From Prasinococcaceae sp. CCMP 1430 (taxonomy: Eukaryota; Prasinodermophyta; Palmophyllophyceae; Prasinococcales; Prasinococcaceae): DNA of 34,915 nucleotides. The stretch covers positions 318,369-353,283 of the forward strand of contig RQSC01000030.1 in NCBI GenBank assembly GCA_013416795.1. The letters are read 5' to 3'. The notes below the pieces were generated by a model. That model did no database searches. It was not told the DNA's origin and was given only the letters and a program-made list of their open reading frames with translations. Below are positions 8,040 to 16,901 of this stretch, piece by piece (the first letter of the stretch is position 1; every line of letters starts with the position of its first letter). A program made the position numbers and the translations under genes.

Positions 8040-10748
8040 CTACCGAATGGTACCGCCCGCAACGGAGGACGTGCACGGTCCCTTAGAAGTGCCAAAGCCC
8101 ACGCCCTTGTACTGGGCCACGCCGCCCGCGTCGGTCTTGAGCTCAGGCTGCACTGCGTCCCACTGCTTTTTCTTGGGATTGAGCACCTCGTCCGGCTCGC
8201 CCGCATAGCCCTCGAATGCCACGCGCTCGCCGGGCTCGACGCCTTCTGGTGGTATCACAAAGTCCACGGTCGCGCCATCTTCGCTCGACGCGCAGAGCAC
8301 CATGCCCTGCGAGGCGATCCCGCGCATCTTGCTCGTCTTGATGTTGGCGAGGACCAGCACGCGCGCGCCCATCATCTGCTCCTCAGTCTTGTGCTTGACG
8401 AGGCCCGATACGATCGTGCGTGGTTCGTCCTCGCCTACGTCGATCTTCTCCACGTACAATGAGTCGGCATCAGGGTGACGCTTCACCTCGACAATCTTGC
8501 CCACCACGATGTTGACTGCAGACACGTCCATGCGCGCGGGCGCGGGTTTGCCCTTACCCTTGCCCGTCGCAGCCGCAGGCTTGCCGTCCTTGCCCCCTTT
8601 CGCTGCCCCGGCGCCGCCCTTGCCCCCCTTCGAAGCGGCGGCCGTCGCAGCCTTCTTGTCGCTACCCGTCGCCGCAGTGCCCACCGCGCTGCGCGCCTTC
8701 TGGTCGCCTGCGAACTGAGCGCGGAAGTTGGCAACCTGCTCGTCGGTCATCTGCGAGAAGATGGGCGCGGGCGATCCCAGCGTGTGGCCCGCCTTGAGAA
8801 GCAGGTGTGGCCTCGTGCAGCGCTCGGCGAAGTCCGCGTCCCGCAGCGACAGGGGTCCGCCGGCCGCCAGCACCTCGCCAGAGTCAGCCTCGGCGAAGCC
8901 CAATTGGCCCATCACCTTGCGCGTGAAGGACGGCATGAAGGGCGTCAGCATGGCGCACAGCACGGCCACGAGGCCCGCCGCCGCGGCGACCACCTCCTCA
9001 CAGCGCGTCTTGTCAGTCTTGAAAAGCACCCACGGCGCAGTCTCCTGCAGAAAGGCGTTGCCGGCCTTGGAGACCAGCATTGCGACCTTGAGGCCGTCCT
9101 TGATGCGGATTTTCTCCATGTTCTCGACGTACTCGGCCACCAGCGGCGCAATCTTCTCGCCGAGCGCGACACCGTCGGCCGAGTCGGCGGCAACCTGCGG
9201 CACGACGCCGCCCAGGCGCGCCTTCATGAAGGACAGCGCACGGTTGACAAAGTTGCCAAGGTTGGCCAGCAGCTCCGAGTTGTTCTTCATCGCTAGGTCG
9301 TCCCACACGAACATCGAGTCCGCCGACTCGGGGCGGTTGACCAGGAGGTAGTAGCGCCACACCTCGGCGGGGATGCCCGTGGACTTGGCGTCATTGCCGA
9401 AGACGCCCACGCCGCGCGACTTTGAGAACTTGCCGCCCTCGTAGTTGAGGTACTCGCACACCGAGATGGCGCGCATCATGGTCCAGTCCTCGCCGCTGCC
9501 CAGCAGGGTCGAGGGGAAGATCACGGTGTGGAAGGGGACGTTGTCCTTGCCCATGAACTGCACGAGCTCCACGTCGTTCTCCGCGGGATTCTTCCACCAC
9601 TTCTCCCACTCGTCTGTGTACGCTGCTGTGATGGAAATGTAGCCGATGGGCGCGTCGAACCACACGTAGAACACCTTGTCTTCGTAGCCCTCCCGTGGCA
9701 CAGGCGTGCCCCAACGCAGGTCGCGCGTGATGCAGCGCGTCTTCAGACCCTGCTTGAGCCACGAGTTGGTGACCGCCACGCAGTTGCTCGACCAATTGCC
9801 GCGTGTGGAGGCGTCCTTCACGTAGGCGTTGAGCTTGTCCTCCACGCGCGGCAGGTCGAGGAAGATGTGCTGCGTGGAACGCACCTCGGGCGTCTGGCCG
9901 TTGGCCTTGCAGCGCGGGTTGATGAGCTCGGTCGGGTTGAGCAGCGCGCCGCAATTGTCGCACTGGTCACCGCGCGCGTCCTCATATTTGCACTTGGGGC
10001 ACGTCCCCTCCACCAGCCGGTCGGCGAGGAAGCCCACCGACTCGTGGTACAGCTGCTGTATCGTGTCCTCGTGCGTGTTGCCTGCCCTTTCGCACGCACG
10101 GAAGATGCCCTGGCAGATGTCCGACTGCGCGGGCGTCGAGGTGCGGCCGAACTCGTCGAACTCGATGCCGAACCACTCGTAGATGTCCTTGTGAATGGCA
10201 TGGTACTTGTCGCAGATCTGTCGGCACGACAGCCCCTCCTCCATGGCCTTGGTCTGCGTGGCGGTGCCGTACTCGTCTGTGCCGCACACGTACACCGTGT
10301 TGTACCCACGCGCGCGGCAGAAGCGCGCGTAGACGTCCGCGCTCAGCACGCAGCCGATGATGTTGCCCAGATGCGGCACGTTGTTCACGTAGGGCAGCGC
10401 CGAGGTGATGAGCACGTTGCGCGCGCCCTTGACCGGAAGGCGCGGCGGCGTCACGCGCAGGCCCGCCGCTGCGCGCAAGCCGGCGGTGAGCGCCGCGGGG
10501 TCATCGCCAGCGGCCTTGAGCGCTGCGCGTGCTGCGGGCGAGCCGCCGACTGCCGCCGCCCACTTCGCGATGGCCGCCGGCAAGGCCACGCCAGAGGCGC
10601 CCGCCAGGCTCGCCCAGCAGCACAAGTCTGCAGCGCCCGGGGCGCCGCCGCCGCTCAAAAACGCCCCGCCGCCAAGCAGTCCCGCAAGCTCCTCGCATGC
10701 CGCGGCGAGGGCGCGCGCGTCGCGTCGAAGCGCGAGCGAGAGGAGAGC
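8040..10748 (-). CDS. MARS1: Cytosolic-type methionyl-tRNA synthetase with GST-C-like N-terminal and EMAPII-like C-terminal domains
   Basis: Charges tRNA-Met with methionine. The frame is open from just after a TGA at 10751-10749 to the TAG at 8040, about 902 codons without an intron. In order: a GST-C-like helical segment (about 1-75; EELAGLLGGG...AADLCCWASLAG), the class I Rossmann core with a HIGH-type motif (HLGN, about 127), a zinc knuckle (CPKCK...QCDNC, about 250-270), a KMSKS-type motif (KFSKS, about 441), and the helical anticodon-binding domain. An Ala/Gly/Lys linker and a C-terminal EMAPII/Arc1-type tRNA-binding domain follow (VGKIVEVKRHPDADSLYVEK, from about 740). There is no ATG before the core, so a short first exon must lie upstream; GCTGAG|CTCTCC near 10748 is a candidate acceptor. 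Its 5' end abuts the divergently transcribed gene at 10897. Confidence 0.95.
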   Translation of the reverse strand, partial: ALLSLALRRDARALAAACEELAGLLGGGAFLSGGGAPGAADLCCWASLAGASGVALPAAIAKWAAAVGGSPAARAALKAAGDDPAALTAGLRAAAGLRVTPPRLPVKGARNVLITSALPYVNNVPHLGNIIGCVLSADVYARFCRARGYNTVYVCGTDEYGTATQTKAMEEGLSCRQICDKYHAIHKDIYEWFGIEFDEFGRTSTPAQSDICQGIFRACERAGNTHEDTIQQLYHESVGFLADRLVEGTCPKCKYEDARGDQCDNCGALLNPTELINPRCKANGQTPEVRSTQHIFLDLPRVEDKLNAYVKDASTRGNWSSNCVAVTNSWLKQGLKTRCITRDLRWGTPVPREGYEDKVFYVWFDAPIGYISITAAYTDEWEKWWKNPAENDVELVQFMGKDNVPFHTVIFPSTLLGSGEDWTMMRAISVCEYLNYEGGKFSKSRGVGVFGNDAKSTGIPAEVWRYYLLVNRPESADSMFVWDDLAMKNNSELLANLGNFVNRALSFMKARLGGVVPQVAADSADGVALGEKIAPLVAEYVENMEKIRIKDGLKVAMLVSKAGNAFLQETAPWVLFKTDKTRCEEVVAAAAGLVAVLCAMLTPFMPSFTRKVMGQLGFAEADSGEVLAAGGPLSLRDADFAERCTRPHLLLKAGHTLGSPAPIFSQMTDEQVANFRAQFAGDQKARSAVGTAATGSDKKAATAAASKGGKGGAGAAKGGKDGKPAAATGKGKGKPAPARMDVSAVNIVVGKIVEVKRHPDADSLYVEKIDVGEDEPRTIVSGLVKHKTEEQMMGARVLVLANIKTSKMRGIASQGMVLCASSEDGATVDFVIPPEGVEPGERVAFEGYAGEPDEVLNPKKKQWDAVQPELKTDAGGVAQYKGVGFGTSKGPCTSSVAGGTIR

Positions 10749-10896
10749 TCAGCCGGCGTCGCGGGCGTTGGCGCGGGCGTCGATGCGGGCGTTGACGCGG
10801 GCACCGGCGAGCCGCCCGCAAAGAAGGTGGCTGAGGGCACGACGCGCGTGGGCAGCGAGGGCGACCGAGCTAACTTAACGCCCACCCGCCCACCAG

Positions 10897-11733
10897 TGGG
10901 CACGCGGCTGGAGGTGCTCTGGGAGCTGCACGACGACGGCGTTGGCGGCGGCACCGAAGCGCGGCCGAGCGTCCGGCACGTGTGGTGGAGCTGCAGGGTG
11001 GACGCGCACGACGGTTATGGCGCGGCGTGCGAGACGGGCGTTGAAGGGCCGGTCGGCGCGCGCGCGCATCTGCTGTACGACGCCATGCACGGCTTCGCGC
11101 AGGAGCGCCTGCTGGTGACTTTCCTAGACGAGGATACCCTGCAGGACGAGTCGAGTGGGGCGCGCCTGCGCTGGCGCCGAGAGGGTGAGGCGTTTGTGCT
11201 CGAGGCAGCCGTCGGTGTGGATGGCGGCACGACGACCCTCGCCGAGGTCGTGGAGGCCCAGAATGCCGCCGATGCGGAGGCAGGGGTCGGGCTCGAGGAG
11301 GCGGCCACGGAGGCCATGGGCACGCTGCCTCATGTTGCGCAGGTGGGAGCTTGCGCCGCGAATGCGTGCGCCTCGGCACGCGTGTTTTCGCACGGAGCCC
11401 ATCCACTGCGTGCATGCCGCGCTCAGCTGGCGCGCGCGTTCGCACTGGGGGAATGCCAGGTTGTCCCTGCCGTCGCTTGCGATACTGACTATGACGCTTG
11501 CGCTGCGCCGACTGCGATGGCTTTCGTGACCATCCCACCACCCCTGCGTGTCCATACCTGCGCGCACGCGTACGCATTCCTAGGTGCGCATGGCCATGGC
11601 CTATCGCGACATGTCCGACTTTGTGAAGGCGAGGCTCAAGAAGCTGGTCGACGAGCGAGGCGCGGGCGCGGAAGTGAGCGCGGACGACATCCAGGCGCTC
11701 GTGCACGAGTACCAGGAGCGCATCGCGTCGTGA
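10897..11733 (+). CDS. Putative Tudor/PWWP-like domain protein
   Basis: Two exons, 10897-11342 and 11584-11733, joined in phase 0 by an intron with GTGGGA donor and CCTAG acceptor; the stop is at 11731-11733. Exon 1 starts after a good acceptor (CTAAC branch-like site at 10870-10874, then CCACCAG). It encodes a beta-rich domain with VGTRLEVLWELHDDG, VWWSCRV, LLYDAMHGF and LRWRREGE, a pattern like small SH3-like chromatin-reader barrels (Tudor/PWWP/Agenet class). The second exon adds an alpha-helical tail (MSDFVKARLKKLVDE...LVHEYQERIAS). The first exon and start codon are not identified; the upstream plus-strand reading is Lys/Arg-rich and would overlap MetRS in antisense. The fold assignment is tentative. 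A 17-bp unit containing the stop codon is duplicated in tandem (11727-11760). Confidence 0.6.
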
Positions 11734-11954
11734 ACGGCCCTGGGTCGTGAACGGCCCTGCCCGCCCGGGCGGGGGGAGGCGGCGCTTCCCAAGAGACGCG
11801 CCCTGCGCTCGAGGGCGCAGCCTCCGCTCCCAGCCCCTCCCCCCCGACGCCGGGCCAGGCACCACCTCCCCGGCGCCTCGCGCCCGCCCGGCCTCGCGCG
11901 CGCCCTCGCGCACGTGTCGCGCGCGCGCGGCACTCGCGAGCACAGTGCGGCAAG

Positions 11955-12686
11955 ATGAGCGACGCCTGCCAGCAGTACTTCATCGATGAGGCGTGCCTGT
12001 ACGAGTGCGACGAGCACGCCGGCCGCTACCGCAAGCATGAGAACTGCTCGGACCCGGACGGCAACCACTGGCAGATCNCCGGCGACGAGGGCCGCGGAGG
12101 CAAGCGCAAGGCGGCGGCCGAGCCGGCGGCGGCCGAGCCGGCGGCAGCCGGGGCGGCCGAGCCTGCGGTGGCAGCAGCAGCCGAGCCGGTCGCGAAGAAG
12201 GTCAAGAAGGCCAAGAAAGAGAAGAAAGAGAAGGAGAGGCGAGACAAAAAGAAGGAGAAGAACCAGGGGGCTGACCAGCAGCAGCAGCAGCCGGTCGATC
12301 CGATAGAAGAGGAGCGGCGCGCGGAGCTCGGGGAGGCGGCGCGCGCAGCGGGCGAGGCGGCGCGCGCGGCGCGAGAGGCGGCGGAGAGCGCGCAAGTCGC
12401 TGCGAAGTGCGCCGCCGTGGCGGCCTACATCCACGACTGGGACGCGCGGGGCTCGGGCTCTGGTTGGAAGTTCAACAAGAACCTGCAGGGCTTTCTTCTG
12501 AAGCACTGGCGCGAGGCGGACATCATCGAGGAGGCGATCTTTGACAAAGCACTGGCCTACTTGAAACCCCTGAAGGGCGGCGCTCGGGACGCGCTCATCG
12601 CAAAGGCCAAGGAAGTGAACGGCGATGGCAACGAGGCGGACCGCGCCCAACGGCTGCTCCAGGCTCTCGGCGTGGCCTCCGAGTGA
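11955..12686 (+). CDS. WKF-domain protein (C7orf50-like) with folate-receptor-like N-terminal piece; possible chimera
   Basis: An ATG at 11955 opens 243 codons. Residues 1-41 are cysteine-rich and match the folate-receptor-like family (ACLYECDEHAGRYRKH, then NHWQI). Codon 42 contains the ambiguous base at 12078. After it come Ala/Glu/Pro repeats, a very Lys-rich stretch (KKVKKAKKEKKEKERRDKK), an Ala-rich helix, and from about residue 165 a WKF domain (GWKFNKNLQGFLLKHW, then LAYLKPLKGGARDALI) closing with RAQRLLQALG, as in the nucleolar C7orf50 family. The C-terminal two thirds are therefore a likely nucleolar WKF protein. The N-terminal part is normally extracellular and disulfide-rich, has no signal peptide here, and stops just before the usual MPIKAS continuation. 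A base call or join error at the N is as likely as a true fusion. Confidence 0.8.
   Translation: MSDACQQYFIDEACLYECDEHAGRYRKHENCSDPDGNHWQIXGDEGRGGKRKAAAEPAAAEPAAAGAAEPAVAAAAEPVAKKVKKAKKEKKEKERRDKKKEKNQGADQQQQQPVDPIEEERRAELGEAARAAGEAARAAREAAESAQVAAKCAAVAAYIHDWDARGSGSGWKFNKNLQGFLLKHWREADIIEEAIFDKALAYLKPLKGGARDALIAKAKEVNGDGNEADRAQRLLQALGVASE
12078..12078. other. Ambiguous base (N) inside a coding region
   Basis: The N sits exactly where homology switches from folate-receptor-like to the WKF-type protein. Confidence 0.95.
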
Positions 12687-12851
12687 GACTGCGTGCGACG
12701 GCCGCGGCTCGTAAGTAATCATCTAGGCTAGAGACGGAGACACGGGGACGCGTTGCAAGCGCAGCGCGCGTCTGCGCTCGCGCGCGGCCCAAACCTCCCT
12801 GGGGTCACCACCACGCGAGGGGTATTACATGCTGTACGACCGCGCGTCACA

Positions 12852-15585
12852 CTACGAGTCGGTCACGAGGCAATCCGAAAGCGTCGAGCTGAGCCTCTCC
12901 ATGAGCGCGTCGATCTCCGCGGGCGGCGCACCTGAGCCAGCCTCCGAGCCGTCACCAGCGCCACCTCGCCCGGCTGAGGCGTCTGCAAGCTGCACCTCGA
13001 GCTCGTCAATGCGCGCGCGCAGGTCATCGCTCTCGCGCCGCGCCTCCCCCAGAGCCTCCTGCATCGCCTGCTCGGCGGCCGCGGCCGCAGCGCGCGCCGC
13101 AAGCTCGCCGGCCTCCTCTGCCGTGCGACGCGCCTGCGCGAGCTCCGAACGCAGCGCCGCTGCCTGGCTGGCGCCAGCGGCAAGCGCGCGCTCAGTTGCC
13201 TTCGATGCGCGCGCATCGGCGACGGCCGAGGCAGCACGTGCCTCAGCGTCGGCGGCGTCTGCTTCAGCCTTCTGGAGACGCGTCTCGAGGGCCGCCACGC
13301 GCTGGCGCATTGCCTCGACCTGCTTCTCAGCATGCTCTTTGGCGGACAGCGACTCGCTGGCCGACGCATCCGACGCGGTCTTCGCAAGCTGCAGCATCTG
13401 TGCCGACTTGGCCTCGCGCTCCTTCGCCTCCGCTTGCGCAGCCTCGGCCTCGCTCTTCAAGCGTGTAATCTCGCGGTTGAGACGCTCCGCCTCCGCTTGT
13501 GCGGCGGCGGCGGCCACCTCCGCCTCCTCCCCGAGCTCTGCAATCCTCTGCTCAAACTCTACCCTGGCGAGCCGCGCGGTCTCGCGTGCCTCGGCAAGTT
13601 GCGCCTCGCTGCGCCGCACCACCTCGCGCTCGCGTTCTATGGCACCCTCGCGGCCTTCACTGGCTGCAGCGGCCTCCTGTGCAGCTGCAGCCATGCGCTT
13701 CACAGCCTCACCGCGAGCTTCCTTCGCCTCCGCCTCCATCGTAGAGGCGTGCTCTTTCGCAGACGCGAGCTCCTCCCGCATCGCCGTCCGCTCTTCCTCC
13801 AGCAGCGACAAGGACTCCTTGGCGGAGGCAAGCTCTTCTGCTACCTTCGCAAGCTGTGCCTCAGCCTCGGCGGCGCGTTTCTCGAGCAGTGCCGCGTCAT
13901 TGCGTGCGCCGACGAGCTGCTCGGCTGCCTCGGCAACTTCCGCCTCCAGCCTTTTGGTCCTCGCCTCGGCCGACTCAGTGCCCTCAAGTGCACGCGAGAG
14001 CTCTTCCTGTACCTTGGCAAGCGTGCTGGTCGCCTCCTTGCTACTCTCGCGTGCGGTCACGAGGTCCTCCTCCGCCTGTCGCATGGCGCTCGACGCGTTC
14101 TCCCTCTGCTCGACAGCGGCAGCAGTCATGGTGCGCTCGGCTTCTGCTCTCGCTGCGGCGAGCTCGTCGGTGGCTGCCGAGGCCCTCTCCTCTGCGGCCT
14201 TGGTCGCGACCTTGGCCCCCTCGAGCTCTTTCTGCAGCCCCGCAGCTCTTTTCCGAGCCGCTGCTGCCTCCTGCTTTGCCTCATCCAGCCGCGTCTCGAA
14301 GTCCTCTCTCGTCACACCTGTCGAGTCCGAGGCGCGCACAGCCGCATCGGTGAGAGAAGCCTCGGCGACGCCGAGCTTCGCCCTCGTGCTCGCATGCTCG
14401 CGCTTCTCGGCCTCCAAAGCCGCCTCGAGCTCATTCACCTCCTTAGCCGAGGCACCGTCCGCGGAAGCAACGGCGCTGTCGTCGACTAAAGGGTCCGGAG
14501 CATGGGCCGATGCGTCCTTTGAGCCGCGTCTCTTTTGTTTGCGGCCTCTCCTGCCCTTGCTCTGTTGCTGCCGGCCCTCTGCCTGATCGCCTGCCTGCGA
14601 TGCGGCACCCTCAGCACCTTGGTCTTTCGCAGCGGCAGCAGCCTTGGCAGCCTCGACTGCTCTTCGGAGCTTAGCCATCTCCTCCTCGGCCGTAGCCGCT
14701 GCGGCCGCGGCATCCTTTCGAAGCGCCTCGACCTCTTTGGCGGATGCGACCGCCGCGGACTCGACAGCCTTCTGAAGATCCGCGATCTCTGCCGCAGCTT
14801 TCTCAGTGGCCTCCTCTGCAGCGCGCTGCAGTCGTCCCTTCTCCTCCTGCTCTGCCTGAAGCTGCTGCCTGAGAGCACGCGCCTCCTCGCTAGCGCTCGA
14901 GGCCTCCTCTTCTGCGCGCGCACGATCCCTCCGCGCCTCGTCCAAGCTAGCACGCGCATCGGCCTCAACCTCGTTCGCGCGCGCTTCCGCCTCGTCGGCG
15001 CGTCGCCGTTGATCGGCCGCGTCGGCAGCTGCCGCGGCGAGAGCTTTCACGCTACCATCGCCGTCTACACTGGTCTCGGGGGCCAGATTCGCATTCGCCG
15101 GCAGCGCTGGCTCCGCACCGCCGAGCGCGAGCTGCGGCGCGAGCTATGTCAGCCGCGCGCGCGTTGCGAGCGCGTTCATGAATTCCCCCCACTCAGGCGA
15201 GCAAAGGCGGGCCCGGGAGCGCACACGGCGCACGCAGCCCTCATGCGCCCACTCGCGCGCATTTGTGCGCACGTACGTGAGCGAGATGCCCTCTTGGCGC
15301 GCTCTTTGCTGCCCCATTGTCAACCGCGGCGCCGTCCGCGGCGATGGCGCTGATCACCGACGCAGAGCCGCGCATGAAGCTTAGCGCGGCGGACGCGCCC
15401 TTCCTCGCAGCAGCAGCGGCGGCCTCGGCGGCCTCCTTGCTCATAGCCGCGGCCTCTTCCGCGACGGCGGCCGCCGTCAGGTCCTCATCCTCCTCGCTGT
15501 ACATCTCGTCGCCGGACTCCTCCTCGCCGAGCACGGCATCCTCGACACGCGCGAGCGCTTGCGATGCAGCGCTGAAGAAGTTCAT
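12852..15585 (-). CDS. Golgin-like long coiled-coil protein
   Basis: Two exons, 15585-15277 and 15131-12852 (intron GTACGT...CGCAG, phase 0), encode about 862 aa from an ATG. The N-terminus, MNFFSAASQALARVEDAVLG, is a short amphipathic helix followed by an acidic patch (EEESGDEMYSEEDEDL). This resembles the N-termini of golgins such as TMF1 or other vesicle-tether proteins. Nearly all of exon 2 is heptad-rich coiled coil (Ala, Glu, Arg and Lys dominate), broken once near residues 225-265 by a basic/polar linker (GRRGRKQKRRGSKD). The C-terminus ends PAEIDALMERLSSTLSDCLVTDS. Low-complexity coiled coil makes homology assignment weak, so tethering at Golgi or endosomal membranes is an inference from the N-terminus and length. 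TCAAAATGCA lies about 240 bp upstream of the ATG in the same orientation. Confidence 0.75.
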
Positions 15586-16060
15586 CGCGGCCGCCGCGCG
15601 CGCGCCACGTGCACGCGTCAGCCCGGCGCGCACGCGTGCGGAGTGGGTGTGGCTGAGGGGTGGCTGCGGCGGCGGCGGTGGCCCGCCGAGGGGCCGCGCG
15701 CACTGCCCCCGGGGACGGTCTGCCCTGCCCCCCACAGCGCGCCGCACGCGGGTGTGGCACAGCGTGCGACCGCGCTTGACCTTCCTCCAACAGCCTCACA
15801 CGAAACACCGCACTCCCTGCATGCAATGCATTTTGACGTGTGAATGAGAAAACAAAAATCAGGTTGAAGCGGGCGAGGTGGCGCCTCTCTAGCTCTCTAG
15901 TTAGCTAGCTAGCGACCGCCGCACGTGGCGCCCACGGCGCCTCACCCGCGCGACAGACACAGAGGTCGGCGTAGCTGTCGCGTGCGAGCAGGGTTCCCTC
16001 CCTCACTACTCCCAGCAGGGGGCCAAACGCCACTACGTGGTCCACGTAGTGGCGACCGCG
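15586..16060. other. Intergenic region between golgin-like and SMIM8-like genes
   Basis: It contains the presumed golgin promoter. TCAAAATGCA on the minus strand (15836-15827) lies within ATGCATTTTGACGTG, followed by an AT-richer patch (15838-15862). A TAGCT/CTAG-rich low-complexity stretch sits at 15888-15913, and a long hairpin at 16028-16054. Confidence 0.55.
16028..16054. repeat. 13-bp perfect hairpin just after the SMIM8-like stop
   Basis: Arms CGCCACTACGTGG and CCACGTAGTGGCG flank a single T, so the stem is perfect over 13 bp. It lies 7 bp past the minus-strand stop codon (16061) and would form a strong stem-loop in the 3' UTR. Confidence 0.85.
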
Positions 16061-16342
16061 CTACCGCAGCACCTTCCCTGCGGCGAGCTCGGCCGCCGCG
16101 CGCTCCCTCGCGCGCTGCTGCTGCCAGCGCCACGATTTGTAGTTTTCAACACCAAGGTACACGCACACCCCGACGAACACGCTCGTGCCGACGGCGGCGA
16201 GCGCGCGCTGGCCCGCCGTCGGCCGCGCGAAGAGCTCGAAGTTGACCGCTCGGAAGAAGGTCGTGTTCTCGCGCCCGCCCGCGCGAAAGACGCGCGTCGC
16301 CGCGTCGTCCAGGCGCTTGGCGAGCGGCTCGGCGTCGGGCGC
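16061..16342 (-). CDS. SMIM8-like small integral membrane protein
   Basis: The minus-strand frame ending with TAG at 16061 gives about 93 residues. It runs from APDAEPLAKRLDDAATRVF through TTFFRAVNFELFARPTAGQR and a single TM helix (ALAAVGTSVFVGVCVYLGV) to ENYKSWRWQQQ and a charged tail. The FRAVNFELF..P block followed by one TM segment matches the small integral membrane protein 8 family. The 5' end is unresolved. The nearest ATG (16358) is off by one base from this frame; a single-base difference in the CGGGGCG run would make it the start, or an intron exists. Function of the family is unknown. Confidence 0.7.
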   Translation of the reverse strand, partial: APDAEPLAKRLDDAATRVFRAGGRENTTFFRAVNFELFARPTAGQRALAAVGTSVFVGVCVYLGVENYKSWRWQQQRARERAAAELAAGKVLR

Positions 16343-16901
16343 CCCGCCGGCGGGGCATGGCTGCGCTGCGTTTTTTGCACGCGGACGCGAAGGCGCCGCC
16401 GGCGACGCCTGTGGCCCCCGCCGCAGCGCGGCAGGCCGCCGTCAACGCACCCACCGACACGAGAAGGAGGTTACGGGTTTATCATTAGGGTCATGCGCAT
16501 CGAAACGGGTTCAAATGATGAGGCGCAAACGCATGCGTTTTCGTACGAGGGTCGGCCGAAGCCCTCACTGCAGGCGGATAAGATGAGCATTTGGGGGTGG
16601 CACCCTGCTGGGGGTGCCACAGCGACGCTGCGGTGTCTGCGTGCTCCATGGGATCGCCTGCGGCGGCGATGGCGCTTCTGCGGCGTGGCGCGGCCCTCGG
16701 CGCGAGGTGCGGCGCGGCGGCGGCGGCGGCGGCGGCGTTTACGATTTACGCGCGCGCGGCGCGCGGCGCGGCGCGGCGCGGCGGTGTACTGCGGCGCGCG
16801 GACTTATGGCCCGGGGCCCTCGCTGCGCGCCGTCTAACGCGGTGTGGGCTGACGCTCGAGCGGCGCTCTGATGCACACGCGCACGCGCGCGCTTTGCTTG
16901 C
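16343..16901. other. Intergenic region upstream of leucine aminopeptidase
   Basis: It holds a perfect 14-bp palindrome AAACGCATGCGTTT (16527-16540) in an AT-richer patch, a 9-bp hairpin GTGGCACCC/GGGTGCCAC (16597-16620), and a GGC microsatellite (16709-16737). The frames here are low complexity; no gene seen apart from a possible first exon of the SMIM8-like gene. Confidence 0.5.

Noticed and set aside
7721-8086. Plus-strand ORF from ATG 7721
   Set aside because: No recognisable domain, overlaps the MetRS 3' end in antisense, and composition is typical of noise here.
9528-10890. Plus-strand open frame opposite MetRS leading into the Tudor-like gene
   Set aside because: Low-complexity antisense reading. 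Only the part after the acceptor at 10896 looks protein-like.
13332-14489. Plus-strand Leu/Arg/Cys-rich frame opposite the coiled-coil gene
   Set aside because: Periodic Leu and Cys come from reading Ala/Glu/Lys heptad codons in antisense.
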